A stretch of 31,099 nt of DNA, taken from assembly GCA_040255345.1 (NCBI GenBank), contig JBDZUV010000024.1, positions 1-31,099 of the forward strand, written 5' to 3'. Each line of letters starts with the position of its first letter. Within the stretch, counting starts at the first letter, position 1. A program made the position numbers and the translations under genes. Under the pieces are notes generated by a model. The model did not search any database, was not told the DNA's origin, and saw only the letters and a program-made list of their open reading frames with translations. This document shows positions 30,032-31,099 of the stretch, one piece after another. This DNA comes from JAFDWI01 sp040255345. Its GTDB lineage: Bacteria; Actinomycetota; Acidimicrobiia; Acidimicrobiales; Iamiaceae.

Positions 30032-31099
30032 TCAGCCGGCCAGGACCGTGACCGGCATCCGCGGGTCGGTCGTCGTGCCGTGGCCGAGTTCACCAAAGCC
30101 GTTGCCACCCCAGCACGACGCGGTGGTGTCGGCACGGATCACACACGAGTGGTACTGACCGCTGCCGATCGCGACGGCGTCGGTGAGGTTCTCCATCGGC
30201 TCGGGGACCTTCAGGTCGCCGTCGGAGCCGCTCCAGAGAACGCCCCCTGGGTTGTAGCCCCAGCACGACACCGTCCCGCCGACGTGCACGGCGCAGGTGT
30301 GGTACGAGCCGGCGCTCACCGCGGTTGCATCGGTGATGCCCGACACCGCCACGGGCACGTTCGAGTCGTCGAAGGTCCCGTCGCCGAGTCCGCCGTGGAA
30401 GTTCGCTCCCCAGCAGGCGATCCGGCCGTTCACCCGTAACGCGCACGTGTCGTAGTCGCCGGCGACCACCTCGACCGCATAGCTGAGGCCGGTCACCGCC
30501 ACCGGTGTCGTGAAGTAGTTGTGATCGGTCCCGTTGCCGATGGCGCCGTAGTCGTTGGAGCCCCAACACGACACGGTGCCGGTGCGGTGCACCGCGCAGG
30601 TGTGGTAGCGACCACCGGCGATGGACACGGCGTCGTCGATGCCGGTCACCGTCACCGGCGAGGGGGAGCTGACGGTCGCGCCGTCGCCGAGTTGGCCGCT
30701 GTGGTCGTACCCCCAGCAGGCCACGGAACCGCCATCCCGGATCGCACAGGTGTGGAACGCTCCGGCGGTGATCTCGACGGCATCGTCGATGCCGTTCACC
30801 GCGACGGGTGTGGTCGATCGGGGCCAGGGGGCCGGATTCCCGAGTTCACCGTCTTCGTTGAATCCCCAGCACGACACGGTCCCGCCGCGGCGCAGCGCGC
30901 AACTGTGGCCCTGTCCGGCGGCGACGGCGGTCGCGTCGGCGATGCCGGTGACCTGGACCGGCATCGTGGAGAAGTTGTCGAACGTGCCGTTCCCGAGCCC
31001 GCCGTCGACGTTGTAGCCCCAGCACCAGACGGTGCCGTCCGCGCGCGCCGCACAGGTGTGAGAGCCACCGCCGCCGATCGCGGTCACGTGATCGAGGGC
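30032..31099 (-). CDS. RCC1-repeat protein, N-terminus beyond the window
   Basis: The reading frame runs off the right edge, so the start, any signal peptide and possible further domains are missing; a GTG at 31087 lies inside the first visible repeat and is not a likely start. Seven RCC1-type repeats of about 48-51 residues fill the 355 visible residues and end at the stop, enough for one seven-bladed propeller. Each repeat has HTCA..(8-9 residues)..CWG, that is two cysteines ten positions apart, suggesting one disulfide per blade and an exported protein. Repeats 6 and 7 are the most degenerate (VLWSGSDGD, TTASCWGG). Bacterial RCC1 proteins have no general function. It lies 131 bp upstream of narG on the same strand. 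Confidence 0.85.
   Translation of the reverse strand, partial: ALDHVTAIGGGGSHTCAARADGTVWCWGYNVDGGLGNGTFDNFSTMPVQVTGIADATAVAAGQGHSCALRRGGTVSCWGFNEDGELGNPAPWPRSTTPVAVNGIDDAVEITAGAFHTCAIRDGGSVACWGYDHSGQLGDGATVSSPSPVTVTGIDDAVSIAGGRYHTCAVHRTGTVSCWGSNDYGAIGNGTDHNYFTTPVAVTGLSYAVEVVAGDYDTCALRVNGRIACWGANFHGGLGDGTFDDSNVPVAVSGITDATAVSAGSYHTCAVHVGGTVSCWGYNPGGVLWSGSDGDLKVPEPMENLTDAVAIGSGQYHSCVIRADTTASCWGGNGFGELGHGTTTDPRMPVTVLAG

Noticed and set aside
30032..31099. CRISPR-like or DNA-level tandem array
   Set aside because: The roughly 150-bp periodicity is fully explained by diverged RCC1 protein repeats in one open frame; there are no short identical repeats with unique spacers.

Overview
The window is high-GC bacterial DNA, densely packed with single-direction gene runs, 4-bp start/stop overlaps and no mobile element, RNA gene or CRISPR array that I can recognise. 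The gene families (actinobacterial-type PASTA protein, HisKA_3/LuxR two-component pair, narGHJI, meso-diaminopimelate dehydrogenase) and a recurrent -10-like TANNNT hexamer lying 6-7 nt before start codons (leaderless transcripts) point to Actinomycetota. The Cox15-type heme A synthase and the Cys-paired RCC1 protein would fit a deep-branching class such as Acidimicrobiia, but that is inference.

Layout. 293-3036 (+): NAD salvage operon pncB-pncA plus an NrtR-like Nudix regulator. 3061-5286 (-): PAS-GAF-GGDEF-EAL c-di-GMP protein. 5362-6411 (-): Gfo/Idh/MocA oxidoreductase. 6503-9385 (+): heme A synthase, crotonase-fold protein, diaminopimelate dehydrogenase. 9435-10771 (+): small GlsB-type membrane protein and a pirin. 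10892-14521 (+): ABC ATPase, ABC-2 permease, sensor kinase and LuxR-type response regulator in one unit. 14667-16112 (+): atypical FAD disulfide-reductase-fold enzyme. 16236-17649 (-): low-molecular-weight phosphatase and fructosamine-kinase-like protein, a probable protein-deglycation pair. 17893-18612 (-): a PadR-type DNA-binding domain fused to a TrmO-like domain, divergent from a VOC protein at 18676-19095 (+), with a palindrome between them. 19309-19896 (-): membrane-anchored PASTA protein. 20148-21005 (+): SAM methyltransferase. 21073-29900 (-): narG-narH-narJ-narI-mobA-moeA, a respiratory nitrate reductase with two molybdenum-cofactor genes. 30032-31099 (-): seven-repeat RCC1 protein cut by the window edge.

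How the parts work together. The nar cluster makes its enzyme (NarGHI), its assembly chaperone (NarJ) and two late cofactor steps (MoeA inserts Mo, MobA adds GMP) from one message. The pnc cluster recycles nicotinamide to nicotinate and nicotinate mononucleotide under a probable NAD-status regulator. The ABC/two-component unit looks like a self-contained export-and-sensing module.

The least ordinary items are the PadR-TrmO fusion with its shared operator, a four-copy 17-nt tandem repeat between narG and narH that creates a chain of overlapping six-codon reading frames, and the disulfide-reductase homologue that keeps its redox cysteines but lacks the usual His-Glu dyad. Novelty of these is not established: it needs database comparison that could not be done here.
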